NCBI GenBank assembly: GCA_002632355.1
Contig: NSJJ01000017.1
Span: 1 to 64,000 of the forward strand
DNA length: 64,000 bases
Source: Sulfuricella denitrificans
Lineage (GTDB): Bacteria; Pseudomonadota; Gammaproteobacteria; Burkholderiales; Sulfuricellaceae
Reading direction: 5' to 3'
Shown here in pieces: positions 52,668 through 62,500 of this stretch. Position 1 is the first letter of the stretch. Each line of letters starts with the position of its first letter. Under the pieces are notes generated by a model, which did no database searches, was not told where the DNA came from, and saw nothing but the letters and a program-made list of their open reading frames with translations. A program made the translations under genes and the position numbers.

Positions 52668-53857
52668 GGCTTACTGTCCACCAGATGATCGACGATCTTG
52701 ATACGGCTGTTCTCATTGATTTCGCGCTGGCTGTATACCACCACACGATCACCCGCCTTGAGTCCCTGCAGAACCTGCACCCGGCCATCGAGATCAGAGG
52801 CGCCCGTCCTGACCGGAGTAAAATTGAGTTTATCATTCTCGACCCGCCACACGCCGGTTTTACCATTCTGGCGTTTGAGGGCAGCGTTCGGCACCACCGG
52901 CGCAGCAGGCAGTTCGGGCTGGACCACCGTGACCTCAGCCAGCTCGCCGACAGACGGCAAGGTTTCAGGCACGCGCTCGAACACGACTTTGGCCAGCGCT
53001 TCCTCGGTAACGGCATCCGCGCGCGGCTCCACGCGCTCCACCCGGCCGGCCAGTTTCTGCTGGCCTTGCGAACGCAGCATGATGCTGGCAGGCAATCTGG
53101 CGCTCAGCCCGGATGCGCGCAACTGATCGAACCGCACATTGACCCACAGGCTGGCCGGATCAATCACTTCCACCACGGCCTGCCCCGCCACAACAGTCGT
53201 GCCGGATTCAGCATTGCGCGCCACCACCAGGCCATTCACCGGCGCAAGCAGGCGCAGGCTGGCACGCTGCTGGGCCAGGCCATCGCGGTCGGCCCGGATG
53301 CGCGCCACGTCCTGCCGGGCCGCATCACGGTTGGCGCTGGCCGAGGCGAAAGCAGCTTCGGTCACTTGACGTTCCTGACGTTTGGCATCGACCGCCTCAG
53401 CGCTGACAAAATGCTTCTGCAACAAGTCTTCATAGCGTCGCACCTGCGCCTCGGCATACGCCTTGCGCGCAGCCGTATCGCGCATCTGGGCTTCTGCCGC
53501 CAGCACGGCAGCCTGGGCGCGGCTAATCGCAGCCTGCTGTGAACTGACACGATCATCCAGATCTACGGGGTCCATTTCAGCCACCACCTGACCGGCCTGG
53601 ACCCGGTCGCCCACCTGAACACCGACCTGCCTGACCCGTCCGGCAAAAGTCGGGCCGATCAAATAAGCGTAACGGGCCTCGACCGTACCGATGCCGAACA
53701 GGGCGGGCGTAACGGATTCCTGCTTCACGCTCAGCACCGTGACGGGAACCGGCGCCAAGGGCCCGGAACGCAGGGCGACAAAGCCGAATAAACCCAGCAG
53801 AAAAACCAGAAACAAGATCAGGAATAGCTTGCGTCGGTTGGCAATTAAACTTTTCAT
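52664..53857 (-). CDS. HlyD-family periplasmic adaptor of the ABC exporter
   Basis: 397 aa with one N-terminal membrane anchor (LFLILFLVFLLGLFGFVAL). Biotinyl-lipoyl half motifs (GRVRQVGVQVGDRVQAGQVVAEMD and LRLLAPVNGLVVARNAESG) surround a helical hairpin of about 100 residues (Ala/Gln-rich), followed by beta-barrel and membrane-proximal domains. It would bridge the permease to an outer-membrane TolC-type channel not encoded here. It overlaps tetR by four bases. Confidence 0.9.
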   Translation of the reverse strand: MKSLIANRRKLFLILFLVFLLGLFGFVALRSGPLAPVPVTVLSVKQESVTPALFGIGTVEARYAYLIGPTFAGRVRQVGVQVGDRVQAGQVVAEMDPVDLDDRVSSQQAAISRAQAAVLAAEAQMRDTAARKAYAEAQVRRYEDLLQKHFVSAEAVDAKRQERQVTEAAFASASANRDAARQDVARIRADRDGLAQQRASLRLLAPVNGLVVARNAESGTTVVAGQAVVEVIDPASLWVNVRFDQLRASGLSARLPASIMLRSQGQQKLAGRVERVEPRADAVTEEALAKVVFERVPETLPSVGELAEVTVVQPELPAAPVVPNAALKRQNGKTGVWRVENDKLNFTPVRTGASDLDGRVQVLQGLKAGDRVVVYSQREINENSRIKIVDHLVDSKP

Positions 53858-54465
53858 CGAGCCACCTCAATACCCCGGCGATAGATTTCAAATACATTCG
53901 GCGCTTCTACCTGCATATGCCGGGTGTTACCTGCCAGCATCGATTGCATGACCAGACCCTGGATCATGCCGATAAACAGAGTAGAGGCAGCACCTGCATT
54001 CACCCTCGCATCCAGTTCGCCACATGTCTTGCCGGCTTCGATCAGCCCTGACAACCGCTCCGCATATCGACGGATGAGCGTGCGCGCCACGCGCTTGGGC
54101 AAGGAATCCGCAGGACGCTGCAATTCGCCGAACAGCATGCGCGGCACGCCGGGATGCGCTGACACGAATTCGATATGCGCCATGAACACGGCCTCCAGCG
54201 CCGCCAAAGGGCTTGCGGCCGTATCTGCCGCCTGATCCACGCGCGCCATCAGGCGTTCCGCTACCCACTCCATTACGGCCTGCCAGATCGCATCCTTGCT
54301 GGGAAAATGCCGGAACAGCGCGCCCTGGGTCAGATTCATTTTTCTGGCGATTGCTGCGGTGGTGATGTCGCTGGGATTCTGCTCTGCAGCCAGTTCCACA
54401 ACCGTCTCGACAGTAACGGTCCGGCGTTCATCGGCGGGCAGGTGCTTCGAGTTGACTTGCATCAA
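53854..54465 (-). CDS. TetR-family regulator of the exporter operon
   Basis: 203 aa. The N-terminal helix-turn-helix is ITTAAIARKMNLTQGALFRHF with SKDAIWQAV following; the rest is a helical ligand domain. It is the first gene of a four-gene transcript with overlapping starts and stops, so it probably represses its own operon and responds to the exported compound. AT-rich sequence around 54468-54500 is the likely promoter; ATAGTAATTGATTACTAT is a near-perfect palindrome there and a good operator candidate. Confidence 0.9.
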   Translation of the reverse strand: MMQVNSKHLPADERRTVTVETVVELAAEQNPSDITTAAIARKMNLTQGALFRHFPSKDAIWQAVMEWVAERLMARVDQAADTAASPLAALEAVFMAHIEFVSAHPGVPRMLFGELQRPADSLPKRVARTLIRRYAERLSGLIEAGKTCGELDARVNAGAASTLFIGMIQGLVMQSMLAGNTRHMQVEAPNVFEIYRRGIEVAR

Positions 54466-54475
54466 ATATCCAAAG

Positions 54476-54493
54476 ATAGTAATTGATTACTAT
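54476..54493. promoter_or_regulatory. Palindromic operator candidate for the TetR regulator
   Basis: ATAGTAATTGATTACTAT (54476-54493) is an inverted repeat (ATAGTAAT/ATTACTAT around TG), placed 11 bases upstream of the tetR start. Position and symmetry fit TetR autorepression. Confidence 0.6.
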
Positions 54494-54526
54494 CTTATTT
54501 AAACGTGAAGCTCACGTCAAACTACT

Positions 54527-55975
54527 TTATCGATCGACTTCTTCCGCCCAAACCAGCGCATCCACATGCGCAGCGTTGACTTTGGCGGCATCCAGGCCGC
54601 AAACGGAGGCAAGCAATTCAATCTGCTCCTGCTCGAATTCTTCGCAAGCCATGGCAAGATCGAGATACGGCGCATAAATCCCCTCGCCTTTCAGCAGCGC
54701 AAGCGACACTTGCTGCGGCAAGTGGAAATTCTCCAGCGCCTGCTCCATCGGAACGTTCAGCAATGCCTCGAGCAGCGAAAGAATGCCCACCAGAAACAAG
54801 CCGTCCTGATCCGCTCCGGTAATCTTTTCCCTGCCCAGCAGTTCCACCATGCGTGCGCGAACCAGCGCATTCTTCAGCAGCACCTGGCTACGCGAGTCGG
54901 CTTTCTCGCTGGCGAACAGCAGCAAGGTCAGCCATCGATAAAGCTGGTCATAGCCCAGCAGCGTCATCGCATGGGCAATGGAGCGAATCTCCTGGCGCAA
55001 GCCATTTACGGGAGAATTGACGTAGCGCAGAATTTTGTAGGTCAGCGCCGCATCATGCTTTACGCTCGCCTCGAGATCCTTGATCTCGGCATGGCTGCGC
55101 ACCATATTGAGCAATTCGATCACTTTGAGCCGGTGGTTATCCAGACGATGTGGGCCAGAAAACTTCGGCCTCGTGAAGTAATAACCGGCGAAGTAATTGA
55201 ACGAGAGCTTGCGGCAGGCTTCCAGATGCTCTTCCGAATTCACTCCAACCGCAATCAGGGGGCGTATCGCCTCCTTCAGGATCGCAACGATTTCCTTGCC
55301 CAGTGCCAGCGCATCGCTGCTCGAAATATCGAAACGCACATAATCGGCAATCTGGCACCAGGGTAAGAATTCCGGGCTGTTACGTGGATTATCCACAGCA
55401 AAACGGAAACCCCGCTCCTTCAATTCGCGGCAACGCAGCAGGATCTGCTCCGCAAATTCTGTCTGCGGCTGTAAAACGAGCACCATGTTGTGGCCGGGCA
55501 GGCGCTCAAGCAAAGGATGGTCGAGTATGACGGGAGAAATATTGATGAATGCCAACTTGCCCTGCAACAGGCGTTCGGCACCGAGATCCAGAATGCTCTT
55601 GATGAGCATCTGGTCATTCATCAGCATCACCGTTTCATCCGGCTTTTTATCCGCCAGCGAATGCCGGTTGCGCAGCGCCAGTTCATAACCGATCAGATGT
55701 TCAGCGCGATCCAGCACCGGTTCGCGCCGCAGAAATCGCAGCCGCAACGCCACAGCATCATTGCGCTGGCCGTAGGTTTCGATATCGAGCAGGCTGGTGA
55801 CCACATCCTGAGCCACGGCCTCGCCGGTATCCACCCGCTTGGCATCATAGGGCGACACATCAGGTTTATCTTCCACAGACAAATCCGGCAAAGGCTCCGG
55901 CAGGACAGGTTTTTCTTCTGTCCTTGCCGGCTCATCCGGCTGCGATTTGAATATGGATTTCAATTTTTCAAACAT
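54527..55975 (-). CDS. Degenerate EAL plus HDOD signalling protein (third paralogue)
   Basis: 482 aa. After a charged Pro-rich leader of about 75 residues, the EAL-like barrel has FLRREPVLDRAEHLIGYELALRN (Glu kept, Arg present), INISPVIL, VLQPQTEF and FAVDNPRNSPEFLPW, where the DDF loop has become DNP. The HDOD part has YKILRYVNSPVNGLRQEIRS, LLGYDQLYRWLTLLLFA and FLVGILSLLEALLNVPM. Loss of the metal-binding Asp predicts no phosphodiesterase activity. It is closest in layout to the gene at 22928. Confidence 0.83.
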   Translation of the reverse strand: MFEKLKSIFKSQPDEPARTEEKPVLPEPLPDLSVEDKPDVSPYDAKRVDTGEAVAQDVVTSLLDIETYGQRNDAVALRLRFLRREPVLDRAEHLIGYELALRNRHSLADKKPDETVMLMNDQMLIKSILDLGAERLLQGKLAFINISPVILDHPLLERLPGHNMVLVLQPQTEFAEQILLRCRELKERGFRFAVDNPRNSPEFLPWCQIADYVRFDISSSDALALGKEIVAILKEAIRPLIAVGVNSEEHLEACRKLSFNYFAGYYFTRPKFSGPHRLDNHRLKVIELLNMVRSHAEIKDLEASVKHDAALTYKILRYVNSPVNGLRQEIRSIAHAMTLLGYDQLYRWLTLLLFASEKADSRSQVLLKNALVRARMVELLGREKITGADQDGLFLVGILSLLEALLNVPMEQALENFHLPQQVSLALLKGEGIYAPYLDLAMACEEFEQEQIELLASVCGLDAAKVNAAHVDALVWAEEVDR

Positions 55976-56165
55976 GATCGCGCTCCCTTTCGCCGCCCTC
56001 CTCCATGCCTCGTTTCATTGTGCCGGACGTATCTTACATGTCAAGCACGCTCAGACGCGATCGGGTTAGAACATGCAACGATCATCTGTTCGCGAATGGA
56101 CCAGTTGCGTTGCGCGCAGGTCGCAAGTATATTGGTTTCAATTCCACCTTGATTCAAGCGGTTTC

Positions 56166-56528
56166 ATGAAAATCTGCCTCACCCGCCTGCTACTCATGTT
56201 CATGCTCGTATGGCTCCCCTTGCAGGGTTATGCAGGCGAGTCCATGTCCTTTTGCGCGCACCAGCATGAGAAAGAAACCGTCCGGATAGATGCTGCCGGG
56301 CATCAGGGATGCCATCATGAGCAGAAAGCAGACAATTCCATCGTCAAAACCAGTGTGGCCTGCGACAACTGTTTTTCCTGCCATCTGATCGTCCAGCCGG
56401 CTTTGATTGTCGCACCTCTTGTGCTTGGGGTGGACAGCAACAGGATGTTTCAACCTCCGTTGAAACTCTCGTTCACCCTGTTTTTTCCTGAACAATTGCA
56501 GCGGCCCCCTCTCGCACTTTTTTCCTGA
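56166..56528 (+). CDS. CzcI-like Cys/His-rich periplasmic protein
   Basis: 120 aa from ATG 56166 (the track's start is 31 codons upstream). Signal peptide KICLTRLLLMFMLVWLPLQGYAG, then SFCAHQHEKET, GHQGCHHEQ and ACDNCFSCHLIV, a set of Cys and His residues suited to soft-metal binding. The end FFPEQLQRPPLALF recalls the conserved tail of CzcI/DUF2946-type proteins. It begins the metal efflux operon and is followed by cusF. Role is probably metal sensing or buffering. Confidence 0.65.
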   Translation: MKICLTRLLLMFMLVWLPLQGYAGESMSFCAHQHEKETVRIDAAGHQGCHHEQKADNSIVKTSVACDNCFSCHLIVQPALIVAPLVLGVDSNRMFQPPLKLSFTLFFPEQLQRPPLALFS

Positions 56529-56612
56529 GCTTTTCCGCTTTACCCCGAATGCCATGCAGTGGACTGCTGAGCCATTTGCGTGGATGACGCATCTCATCAA
56601 GGAAAAAATATC

Positions 56613-56912
56613 ATGAAAAAAGCGCTGAACATTTTCATCGCCGCATTCGCCATGCTGGCGGCCTTCTCCCTCCATGCCGCCGATATTGCCAGCGGCAAGG
56701 GCACAATCAATACAATCAACAACGATGCCGGAACAGTGAATATTTCCCATGAAGCCATTCCGGCCCTCAAGTGGCCCGCCATGACCATGGATATCAAGGT
56801 TGCTGACCGGAAAATGCTTTCTGCCGTCAAATCTGGCCAGACAGTTTCCTTCGGCCTCACCAAGGACCCTACCGCCGGTTATGTGATTTCTCACATCGAA
56901 ACCGTCAAGTAA
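56613..56912 (+). CDS. cusF: CusF-like periplasmic copper/silver chaperone
   Basis: 99 aa from ATG 56613 with a signal peptide ending FSLHA. The mature OB-fold domain has ISHEAIPALKWPAMTMDI: the His, Trp and two Met (WPxMTM) are the Cu(I)/Ag(I) ligands of CusF, including the stacking Trp. It would deliver metal to the CusB adaptor. Presence of this gene indicates the efflux system works on copper or silver rather than zinc or cobalt. Confidence 0.92.
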   Translation: MKKALNIFIAAFAMLAAFSLHAADIASGKGTINTINNDAGTVNISHEAIPALKWPAMTMDIKVADRKMLSAVKSGQTVSFGLTKDPTAGYVISHIETVK

Positions 56913-56970
56913 ACCCGGCAGGCGGGCGACCTCGCGCCGCCCGCTGCCCAGCCCTTGGAGAACCACGGCC

Positions 56971-58248
56971 ATGAAACCCATTAGCCGTTTATACGCACAG
57001 GGAGCGGCGGTTTTTCTCGCCCTGCTGTTTGCGCTGCCTGCAGTTGCCGACCCCCTGCCGGGCTCAAATGTCGAAAGCCTGCTGAAGTTGGCCCGTGACG
57101 CGAATCCAGAGCTCAATGCGATGAGGCATGAAGCACAAGCCGCTACAGAAAGAACGCATACTGCCGGCGCCTTGCCGGACCCGATCCTGCGCACGGAATT
57201 GCAGGATATTACCCGGCAGGGAGCGGCCTCCAGCATCGATCTTCTACCGGGCACGGCCGGCAGCACAAAATACACGCTGATACAGGCCATTCCCTTCTGG
57301 GGAAAACGCGACCTCAGGCGCGATATTGCAGGCGCCGAGGAACGACAGGCCCGGAATCGCGTCAACGCCGGCTGGGAAGATCTGGCTGCACGCATCAAGA
57401 CCGGCTTTGCCCAGTATTATGTTTTTTCCCGCGCCGAAGTCCTGACCCGGGAGTTGCTCGACCTGACACTGCGGCTGGAAAACATTGCCCAGGCGCGTTA
57501 TGCCAGCGGCCTCGTCCCGCAACAGGACGCCATCCGGGCACAGCTTGAGCAGACCGCGATTCGCAGCGATCTGGTGGAACTGGAGAAGTCGGTTCACCAT
57601 TCGAAAATCAGGCTGAATGCCCTGCTCAATCGTCCAGCCACAGCACCGCTGGCCGAACCCGCCATGCTGCGCAATCTGCCCTCAATGGAAAAACCGGACC
57701 AGACGGCTATGCAAAACAATTTGCGCAGCCGGAATCCGCAACTGTCTGCCGAGTCTGAACGCGTCAATGCTGCCGCGAAAAGCCGCGAGCTGGTCTATCG
57801 CAATCGTTACCCCGATTTCAATCTCGGTATTTCCCCGCTGCAAACCGGCAACCGTGTCGACGCATGGGGCGTGATGGTCGAGTTCAACATTCCGCTGCAA
57901 CAATCCAGCCGCCGCTCACAGGAGCGCGAGGCCCAGTCCATGCTGGCGGCAGCCGAATCGCGCAGGGATGCCACCCAGAACCAGTTGCTGGCGGATCTGG
58001 CAGAAAACATTGCCGAGCTGGAAGCCGCACGCCAGATCGAGAAACTCGCACAAAACAGCCAGTTGCCGCAGGCAGATCTAAGCTTCAAGGCTGCGCTGGC
58101 CGGATATGAAAACGGCAAAGTGAATTTTGCAACATTGCTGGATGCCCAGCGCCTGATGCTTAAAGCCAAACTGGATGTACTCAAGGCCCAGGGCGAAGCG
58201 CAAAAGCGCCTGGCCGAAATCGAACGCCTGCTGGGAGAAGACTTATGA
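56971..58248 (+). CDS. cusC: Outer-membrane factor of metal efflux (CusC/TolC family)
   Basis: 425 aa with signal peptide ending LPAVADP. Two OEP repeats of long helices: LLKLARDANPELNAMRHEAQ, GALPDPILRTELQD, YTLIQAIPFWGKRDLRRDIAG, then NRYPDFNLGISPLQ and ANGKVNFATLLDAQ-like GYENGKVNFATLLDAQRLML. It closes the tripartite pump to the outside. Its stop overlaps the start of cusB by four bases. Confidence 0.9.
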   Translation: MKPISRLYAQGAAVFLALLFALPAVADPLPGSNVESLLKLARDANPELNAMRHEAQAATERTHTAGALPDPILRTELQDITRQGAASSIDLLPGTAGSTKYTLIQAIPFWGKRDLRRDIAGAEERQARNRVNAGWEDLAARIKTGFAQYYVFSRAEVLTRELLDLTLRLENIAQARYASGLVPQQDAIRAQLEQTAIRSDLVELEKSVHHSKIRLNALLNRPATAPLAEPAMLRNLPSMEKPDQTAMQNNLRSRNPQLSAESERVNAAAKSRELVYRNRYPDFNLGISPLQTGNRVDAWGVMVEFNIPLQQSSRRSQEREAQSMLAAAESRRDATQNQLLADLAENIAELEAARQIEKLAQNSQLPQADLSFKAALAGYENGKVNFATLLDAQRLMLKAKLDVLKAQGEAQKRLAEIERLLGEDL

Positions 58249-59564
58249 AAACAAGCACAACAATCGCTTTGCTGGCTGTCATGACCAGTATTGCACTGGG
58301 TGGAGGTTTCTGGCTGGGCACGAGACAAGCCGTCTCAAATCCACCCACGCCCACACACACGCCTGACATTGCCAAGAAAGAACGAAAAATTCTCTACTAC
58401 CGCAACCCGATGGGGCAACCGGACACTTCGACTTCCCCCAAGAAAGACGAAATGGGTATGGACTATATTCCGGTCTATGAAGATGAAGAAAGCAGCAACC
58501 CCGACGCAGCCGGACAGGTAAAAATCAGCACCGAAAAAATCCAGAAGCTGGGCGTGCGCACCGAAGCAGCCGCACTGCGCGAATTGTCCCGAACTGTCCA
58601 TGCCGTCGGCCGGGTCGAAGCCAATGAACGCCTGACCTATACCATTGCGCCCAAGTTCGAGGGCTGGATCGAGCACCTGCACGTCAACACCACAGGCGCA
58701 CTGGTTAAGCTCGGCCAGCCCCTGCTTGAAGTCTATAGCCCGGAGCTGGTTTCTGCACAGAAAGAATACGCGATTGCAGCCCAGGGTCAGCAGGCTCTGG
58801 CCAACGCCAGCCCGGAAGCAAGAGCCGGCATGAAACAGTTGGCCGATGCCAGCCTGGCGCGCATGAAAAACTGGGACATCTCGGCCGAGCAGCTCAAGGC
58901 GCTGAGTCAGAACCCTGAAGCGCGGCATACCCTCACCTTCCGCTCCCCGGCCAGCGGCATCGTCATGGAGAAAAAAGCCGTGCAGGGCATGCGCTTCATG
59001 CCGGGCGACGTGCTTTACCAGATTGCGGATCTGTCCTCGGTCTGGGTTCTGGCCGATGTATTCGAACAGGATCTGGCCATGGTCAGATCGGGGCAGACGG
59101 CCAGGGTCCGTTTCAACGCCTATCCCGGCAAGGAATTCGAGGCAAGGCTGACCTACGTCTACCCCACCCTGAATGCCCAGACGCGCACCGTGCCGGTCCG
59201 TCTGGAAATGTCCAACCCCGGCATGCTGCTCAAACCCGCCATGTACGCCGACATCGAACTGAGCGTGCCCAGCAAGGGCAAAGTGCTGACCATTCCCACA
59301 TCCGCCGTGATTTACGGCGGCAAACGCCAGAGTGTGCTGGTGGAACTGGCCGAAGGGCGCTTCGAACCGCGCGACGTCCGGCTTGGCAGCCAGGGCAATG
59401 ACTTTGTCGAAGTGCTGGAAGGACTGGGCGAAGGCGAAAAAGTCGTGGTCTCCGCCAACTTCCTGATCGACTCGGAAAGCAATCTCAAAGCCGCTTTCAG
59501 TAGCCTGGTAAGCAAAGAATCCAAGCCCGAAGCGGCAGCCGATTCTGCTAACAAGGAGCACTGA
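58245..59564 (+). CDS. cusB: Metal efflux adaptor CusB with N-terminal metal-binding domain
   Basis: 439 aa. One N-terminal helix, then a heavy-metal-binding domain (ILYYRNPMGQPDTS, KDEMGMDYIPVYEDE) of the type that relays Cu/Ag. Next comes the adaptor core: RVEANERLTYTIAPKFEGWI (barrel-sandwich), a helical hairpin, VSPASGIVMEKKAVQGM-like FRSPASGIVMEKK and WVLADVFEQDLAMV. Overlaps cusC by four bases and precedes cusA by one base. Confidence 0.92.
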   Translation: MKTSTTIALLAVMTSIALGGGFWLGTRQAVSNPPTPTHTPDIAKKERKILYYRNPMGQPDTSTSPKKDEMGMDYIPVYEDEESSNPDAAGQVKISTEKIQKLGVRTEAAALRELSRTVHAVGRVEANERLTYTIAPKFEGWIEHLHVNTTGALVKLGQPLLEVYSPELVSAQKEYAIAAQGQQALANASPEARAGMKQLADASLARMKNWDISAEQLKALSQNPEARHTLTFRSPASGIVMEKKAVQGMRFMPGDVLYQIADLSSVWVLADVFEQDLAMVRSGQTARVRFNAYPGKEFEARLTYVYPTLNAQTRTVPVRLEMSNPGMLLKPAMYADIELSVPSKGKVLTIPTSAVIYGGKRQSVLVELAEGRFEPRDVRLGSQGNDFVEVLEGLGEGEKVVVSANFLIDSESNLKAAFSSLVSKESKPEAAADSANKEH

Positions 59565-59565
59565 A

Positions 59566-62500
59566 ATGCTCAACCGCCTTATCGAATGGTCGGCGCGCAA
59601 CATTTTCCTGGTGCTGCTGGCCACCGCAGCCATCATCGGCGGCGGGATTTATGCTGTCCTCAAAACGCCGCTGGACGCCCTGCCCGACCTGTCCGACGTG
59701 CAGGTCATCGTGTATACCGAGTACTCAGGCCAGGCGCCCCAGGTGGTGGAGGATCAGGTCACCTACCCGCTCACCACAGCCATGCTCTCGGTTCCCAAGT
59801 CCAAAGTGGTGCGCGGCTTCTCGTTTTTCGGCGCTTCCTTCGTCTACGTCATTTTCGAGGACGGCACCGACATCTACTGGGCGCGCTCGCGGGTGCTGGA
59901 ATATCTCGCCTCGCTTTCCGGCAGCCTGCCGCAAGGCGTTACCCCGCGGCTCGGCCCCGACGCCACAGGCGTGGGCTGGGTATACCAGTATGCCGTGCTG
60001 GCCAAGAACCGCACCCTGGCGGAGCTGCGTACCTTGCAGGACTGGTATCTGCGCTATCAGCTCAGCAAGGCGCCAGGCGTGGCAGAGGTGGCGAGCATCG
60101 GCGGCTTCGTGCAGCAGTATCAGGTGACGGTCGATCCGCGCAAACTGCAGGCCTACGGCGTGCACATCACCGACGTCAGCAAGGTGATCCGCGAATCCAA
60201 CCGTGACGTCGGCGGGCGCGTCATCGAAATGGCCGAAGCGGAATTCATGGTGCGCGGCAAGGGCTATCTGCGCGGCAGGAAGGACATCGAGATGCTGGTC
60301 ATCAAGAGCGACCGCGGCATCCCCGTCCTGCTGCGCGACGTGGCCCGGGTGGAGCTCGGCCCGGACGAACGGCGCGGGCTGTCCGAACTCAACGGCGAGG
60401 GCGAGGTGGTCTCCGGCATTGCCATGGCACGCTATGGGCAGAATGCGCTGGAAGTCATCCACAACATCAAGAGCAAGATCGCCGAAGTCGCCAGCGGCTT
60501 GCCGGAGGGCGTCACAATCGAAACGGTCTACGACCGCTCCGGCCTGATCGAACGCGCCATCGCCAATCTCAAGTCCACGCTGCTGGAAGAAAGCCTGATT
60601 GTCGCGCTGGTGTGCGTGGTGTTCCTGCTGCACGTGCGTAGCGCGCTGGTGGCCATCATCATGCTGCCGGTGGGCGTGCTGATCGCCTTCATCGCCATGC
60701 GCCTGCTCGGCATGAACTCCAACATCATGAGCCTGGGCGGCATCGCCATTGCCATCGGCGCCATGGTGGACGCTGCCATTGTCATGATCGAGAACGCGCA
60801 TAAGCACCTGGAACGGCTGGAGCGAAACCCCTCCCGGCTTCCCCTTGTCAAAGGAGGCGCCACAACCCCCTTCCCTGACAAAGGGAGGGATGGGGAGGGG
60901 TTAGCTTTCGAAGCACGCGCCAATGCCATCATTTCCGCCTGCAAGGAAGTCGGCCCGGCGCTGTTCTTTTCGCTGCTGATCATCACCGTTTCCTTCCTGC
61001 CGGTATTCACGCTGGAAGCGCAGGAGGGCCGCCTGTTCGCCCCGCTCGCCTTCACCAAGACCTTTGCCATGGCTGGAGCCGCGCTGCTATCCGTCACGCT
61101 GGTGCCGGTGCTGATGATGATGTTCGTGCGCGGCAGGATCATGCCAGAGGCAATAAATCCGGTGAACCGCTTCCTGATCTGGCTGTATCGCCCGGTCATC
61201 GCCTGGGTGATGCGCTGGAAGAAACTGACCCTCATGCTGGCTGTTGCCGCATTGGGTGCCAGCCTGTATCCGGCCACGCAACTGGGCAGCGAATTCATGC
61301 CCACGCTCAATGAAGGCACCCTGTTCTACATGCCGACCGGGCTGCCCGGCATGTCGGTGACCAAGGCTGCCGAGACCCTGCAAACCCAGAACAGGATCAT
61401 CAAGGGCTTTCCTGAAGTGGCATCGGTCTACGGCAAGGCCGGGCGCGCCAGCACCGCCACCGATCCGGCCCCGCTGGAGATGTTCGAGACCGTCATCAAC
61501 CTCAAGCCGGAAAGCGAATGGCGGCCCGGCATGACCATCGACAAACTGATCGCGGAACTGGATGCTGCCTTGCAGATTCCCGGCATTTCCAACTCCTGGA
61601 CTATGCCCATCAAGGCCCGTATCGACATGCTTTCGACCGGCATTCGCACCCCGATCGGGATCAAGGTATTCGGCAAGAACCTGGGCGAAATGGAAAAGCT
61701 GGCCAAGGAAATCGAAAGCGTGGTCAAGACCATCCCCGGCACCTCCAGCGCCTACGCCGAGCGCCTGACGGGCGGGCTCTACCTCGACATCGAACCCGAC
61801 CGCACGCAACTGGCCCGCTACGGGCTGGCGGTGGGTGATCTGCAAGGCATCATCTCCAGCGCTCTTGGCGGCGAAACTGTCACCACCACGGTCGAAGGCA
61901 GGGAGCGCTTCGGCGTCAGCGTGCGTTATCCGCGCGAACTGCGCAGCACGCCGCAGCAGATCGCCACGCAGATTTTGGTGCCGGTGAGCACCGGCATGGG
62001 CGGGCAACCCGCCATGATCCCGCTCGGGCAACTGGCCACGGTCAGGATCGAGAAAGGCGCGCCTTCCATCCGCACCGAGAATGCCCTGCTCTCGGCCTAC
62101 ATCTACGTCGATATCCGCAACCGCGACATCGGCAGCTATGTGGCCGAGGCCCAGCAGGCGGTGCGCGACAGGGTCAAGTTCCCGCCCGGCTACTACGCGA
62201 CCTGGAGCGGCCAGTTCGAATACATGCAGCGCGCCAAGGAGAAGATGAAAGTCGTCATTCCGGTCACTCTGGCAATCATCTTCACCCTGCTCTATCTCAA
62301 CTTCCGCCGCCTGACCGAAACCCTGATCGTGATGCTGTCCGTACCATTCGCCCTGGTCGGCGGCGTGTGGCTGATGTGGGCGCTGGGCTACAACGTATCC
62401 GTTGCGGTGGCGGTCGGCTTTATCGCCCTGGCTGGCGTGGCAGCGGAAACGGGTGTGGTGATGCTGATTTATCTCGATCAGGCACTCAACAAATTCAAGA

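Noticed and set aside
56190-57398. 402-aa minus-strand ORF
   Set aside because: Covers cusF and cusC in antisense; the plus-strand genes have signal peptides and ligand motifs.
58335-59636. 433-aa minus-strand ORF
   Set aside because: Antisense to cusB; composition typical of shadow frames.
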